Position numbers and translations under genes: made by a program | Assembly (NCBI GenBank): GCA_010015655.1 | Contig: ML976721.1 | Location: 1 to 64,000 of the forward strand | DNA from: Bimuria novae-zelandiae CBS 107.79 | Taxonomy: Eukaryota > Ascomycota > Dothideomycetes > Pleosporales > Didymosphaeriaceae | DNA: 64,000 nucleotides | Direction of reading: 5' to 3' | Shown here: piece by piece, positions 61,894 to 64,000 of the stretch | Layout: each line of letters begins with the position of its first letter | How positions within the stretch are numbered: the stretch's first letter is position 1 | Notes under the pieces: model-generated | Told to the model about the DNA's origin: nothing | Seen by the model: the letters and a program-made list of their open reading frames with translations, nothing else | The model's database searches: none

Positions 61894-64000
61894 TGTTAGG
61901 ATCTGAACATGTATGGAACGCGGAGGACCAACGAGCCTCAGTGGAAGTGACACTTGGCGGGGTCGCGTAACTGAGGTTACGTAATGTACCATCCAGCCAA
62001 GACATACTATCCTGCTAAGATTATAGAAGGTGTACTATCCACGGACGGCGCGACCATCCATCGGAATCTAAGGACAATAGAAAGAGAGATAGACGGTAAG
62101 GTTTACCCCTCTTATATATAAACCCACACGAATACCCTTAAGGCATTCGTGTTTAACCTGTTTATTAATCTATCGTTTAGATCTAACTAAGCAACCTTGT
62201 TAATTTAATTGTACTGTACACACCTTCGATACTAACACCCTAGTGACAAGCGTAAGCTATCACTACACCCTCTCCCGTCCTACCTAGTACTCCTGCCCGA
62301 GAACTAACCTTAGCCCCTTAGAGAATAGCTACCTCTTTGGGAGTTTAACATCTTAAACACCCTTAACATAAGTACTAACAGGACCCCTAACTCTTCCATG
62401 GCTTTGGACAACCATGTCACCCCTATAGGGGATGGCAAGAACAAGGCACACAAACCTAACTTATATAATAGTAATTATACCCTTTTTAACACCTAGCTAT
62501 TGCAACTAGACCTCTACTTCTTTAACTAAAACTAAGATCTTAAAAATAAAAAGAAGGTTATCTTCGTAGCGACCTATATGCGAGGAAGCGCTAAAGAATA
62601 GATCTATCCTTACTTAGTTAAATACCTGGACATAGATTACGACAACGAGGATAAAGACTACATTAACAGCAATAAAGATACTATTAACATTATTAAGGAC
62701 TACGCTAACTTTAAGAAATGCCTCTAATAAATATTTAGAATTACTAATAAAACCGCTATCGCTAAGCGTGCGATCTAGACAATCTAATAGTAACGATCCG
62801 CAGCTAAGTATGTAGCTAAATTCTGTAAGTACGCCGTGCAACTTAACTAGGAGGATAAATCTCTTAAAATAATGTATAAATAAGGACTTAAACGCAACGT
62901 GCGTAAGGAACTACTACGTAGTAGTGTAAAGGTAGAGACCCTAGAAGAACTATATAAAGAGACTATCCACATTAATAGGGAATGGTTTGCCTTACAAGAA
63001 GAGCTACGCAAGAACCTAAGGAACGTTAGTTTTAAATAATAGGCACTTGTAGTCTATAGGGCGCTACCGAAAACACCTCGACGCCAGTAACGCAACTATT
63101 ACGGGCCCTAACCTATAGAAGATGTCTAGTTTAACAACCTAGAAAAGGGAATAGGAAAGGTTACAGGCTTCTAAAAGCCTAACTAACGTATCTTAGATAG
63201 AACCCGACGACAGGGGACTAAGACACGTAAATGTTTTATATATAGTAAACTAGGCCACATAGCCAGGAACTGCAGATCTAAGAATAAGATTACTAGGCAA
63301 CTAAACGTACTAATCGTTAACTAAGAAACAATCGACGAAGAATGGCAAGTAATAAACGCTATTAAACAAGTTAATATCTACGACAAAGAATTAGAATAAT
63401 TAGAGTTACTTAACTTACGACTCTACGAGGATGCATATAAAGGTTTAGATAAAAAAGAGAAAGAGCTAACACCTTAATCTCCTACACCTTACCCTAGCTA
63501 GAGCAAACCTATTACTAGCAAGACGACGAATATTTTTAACTTCTTAAAAAGACACTAACTAAGGGAAGAAGACTTTGGGTTTATAGTAATAAAATAATAA
63601 GACTATATAGCCGCATTTCACCACGCCTACTAACCTGATCTGGTTAGCAAGGCAATACGTGAAATAGTAGACTATCGCTATGCCCACGAAGACCCTAAAA
63701 AGAAGTACCTAAATAAAAACCCAAACTACGAACTATAGTACGACCTGGACCACTGCAACCCTACGCACGAGACTATATAATAGACCCTCTATAGAGAAGA
63801 TTAATATACCCTTTATTACTAAGCTAAAGAATATAGTTACTTTTCCTAAACATACCGACGATGCAGATGGGAGTGGTTTAACTACCCTATTAACTATTAT
63901 AACGTTCACCTCTAGGATAAACGTAAAACGCGATACTTTTTACACCTTAACTAAGTACTAAACTAAGCACTATTACTACTAGTTAATAAAAAATGCGCGT
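61894..64000 (+). mobile_element. Gypsy-type retrotransposon, right part outside window
   Basis: The 5' LTR starts TGTTAGGATCTGAACATG at 61894; its end is either 62237 or 62380, both reading TACTAACA. The LTR is little mutated, with a hairpin CGTAACTGAGGTTACG near 61965 and TATATATAAACCC near 62113. Gag follows on the plus strand with moderate RIP. The 3' LTR and most of Pol are beyond the edge. Confidence 0.8.
62396..63800 (+). pseudogene. Gag of the right-edge Gypsy
   Basis: Starts near the ATG at 62398 (MALDNHVTPIGDGKNKAH). The capsid-like region reads VIFVATYMRGSAK and YLVKYLDIDYDNEDKDYINS, then a zinc knuckle CFICSKLGHIARNC at about 63235-63276. Stops occur at expected Gln and Trp positions. 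Downstream sequence continues as charged, low-complexity linker toward protease. Confidence 0.75.

Overview
The window looks like nuclear DNA of a filamentous ascomycete (Pezizomycotina; a dothideomycete-like two-speed genome is my inference). Two gene-bearing stretches of ordinary base composition (about 1184-7250 and 19933-23760) alternate with long AT-rich blocks made almost wholly of transposons. In those blocks, reading frames carry TAG/TAA where Gln (CAG/CAA) or Trp (TGG) is expected, and CpA/TpG is largely replaced by TpA. This is the signature of repeat-induced point mutation (RIP).

Left gene stretch: a Fot1/pogo-type transposase runs off the left edge on the minus strand. It is followed by three RNA-processing genes: SYF2 (spliceosome), ESF2 (pre-rRNA processing, convergent with SYF2) and CWC25 (spliceosome, divergent from ESF2). 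A decayed GH30 glycosidase follows, with a 39-nt poly-C tract. Right gene stretch: a broken O-methyltransferase on the minus strand and an intact DUF3605/GIG1-like gene. A short telomere-like TTAGGG/TTAGG tract lies about 0.2 kb downstream of that gene, where the AT-rich DNA resumes.

Transposon blocks: five Fot1/pogo-type elements (edge-1183, 7256-9133, 14960-17043, 26923-35920, 50440-52229). LTR elements whose ends and target-site duplications (TSDs) I could read: Gypsy 28204-35349 (TSD atacc), Gypsy 37146-43199 (TSD atttt), Copia 55836-60989 (TSD cgtat) and Copia-like 46334-53680 (weak 4-bp TSD). There are also truncated Gypsy and Copia pieces, four solo LTRs with 5-bp TSDs (15580, 26655, 43247, 49967), and a Gypsy element running off the right edge from 61894. 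Many are nested, so the insertion order can be read.

The most interesting pattern is in the Fot1/pogo-type elements. Each terminal inverted repeat carries two direct copies of a family-specific motif at a nearly constant 17-bp (once 18-bp) spacing, although the motif differs between families. A second observation is that two elements have mismatched flanks, which suggests recombination between copies.
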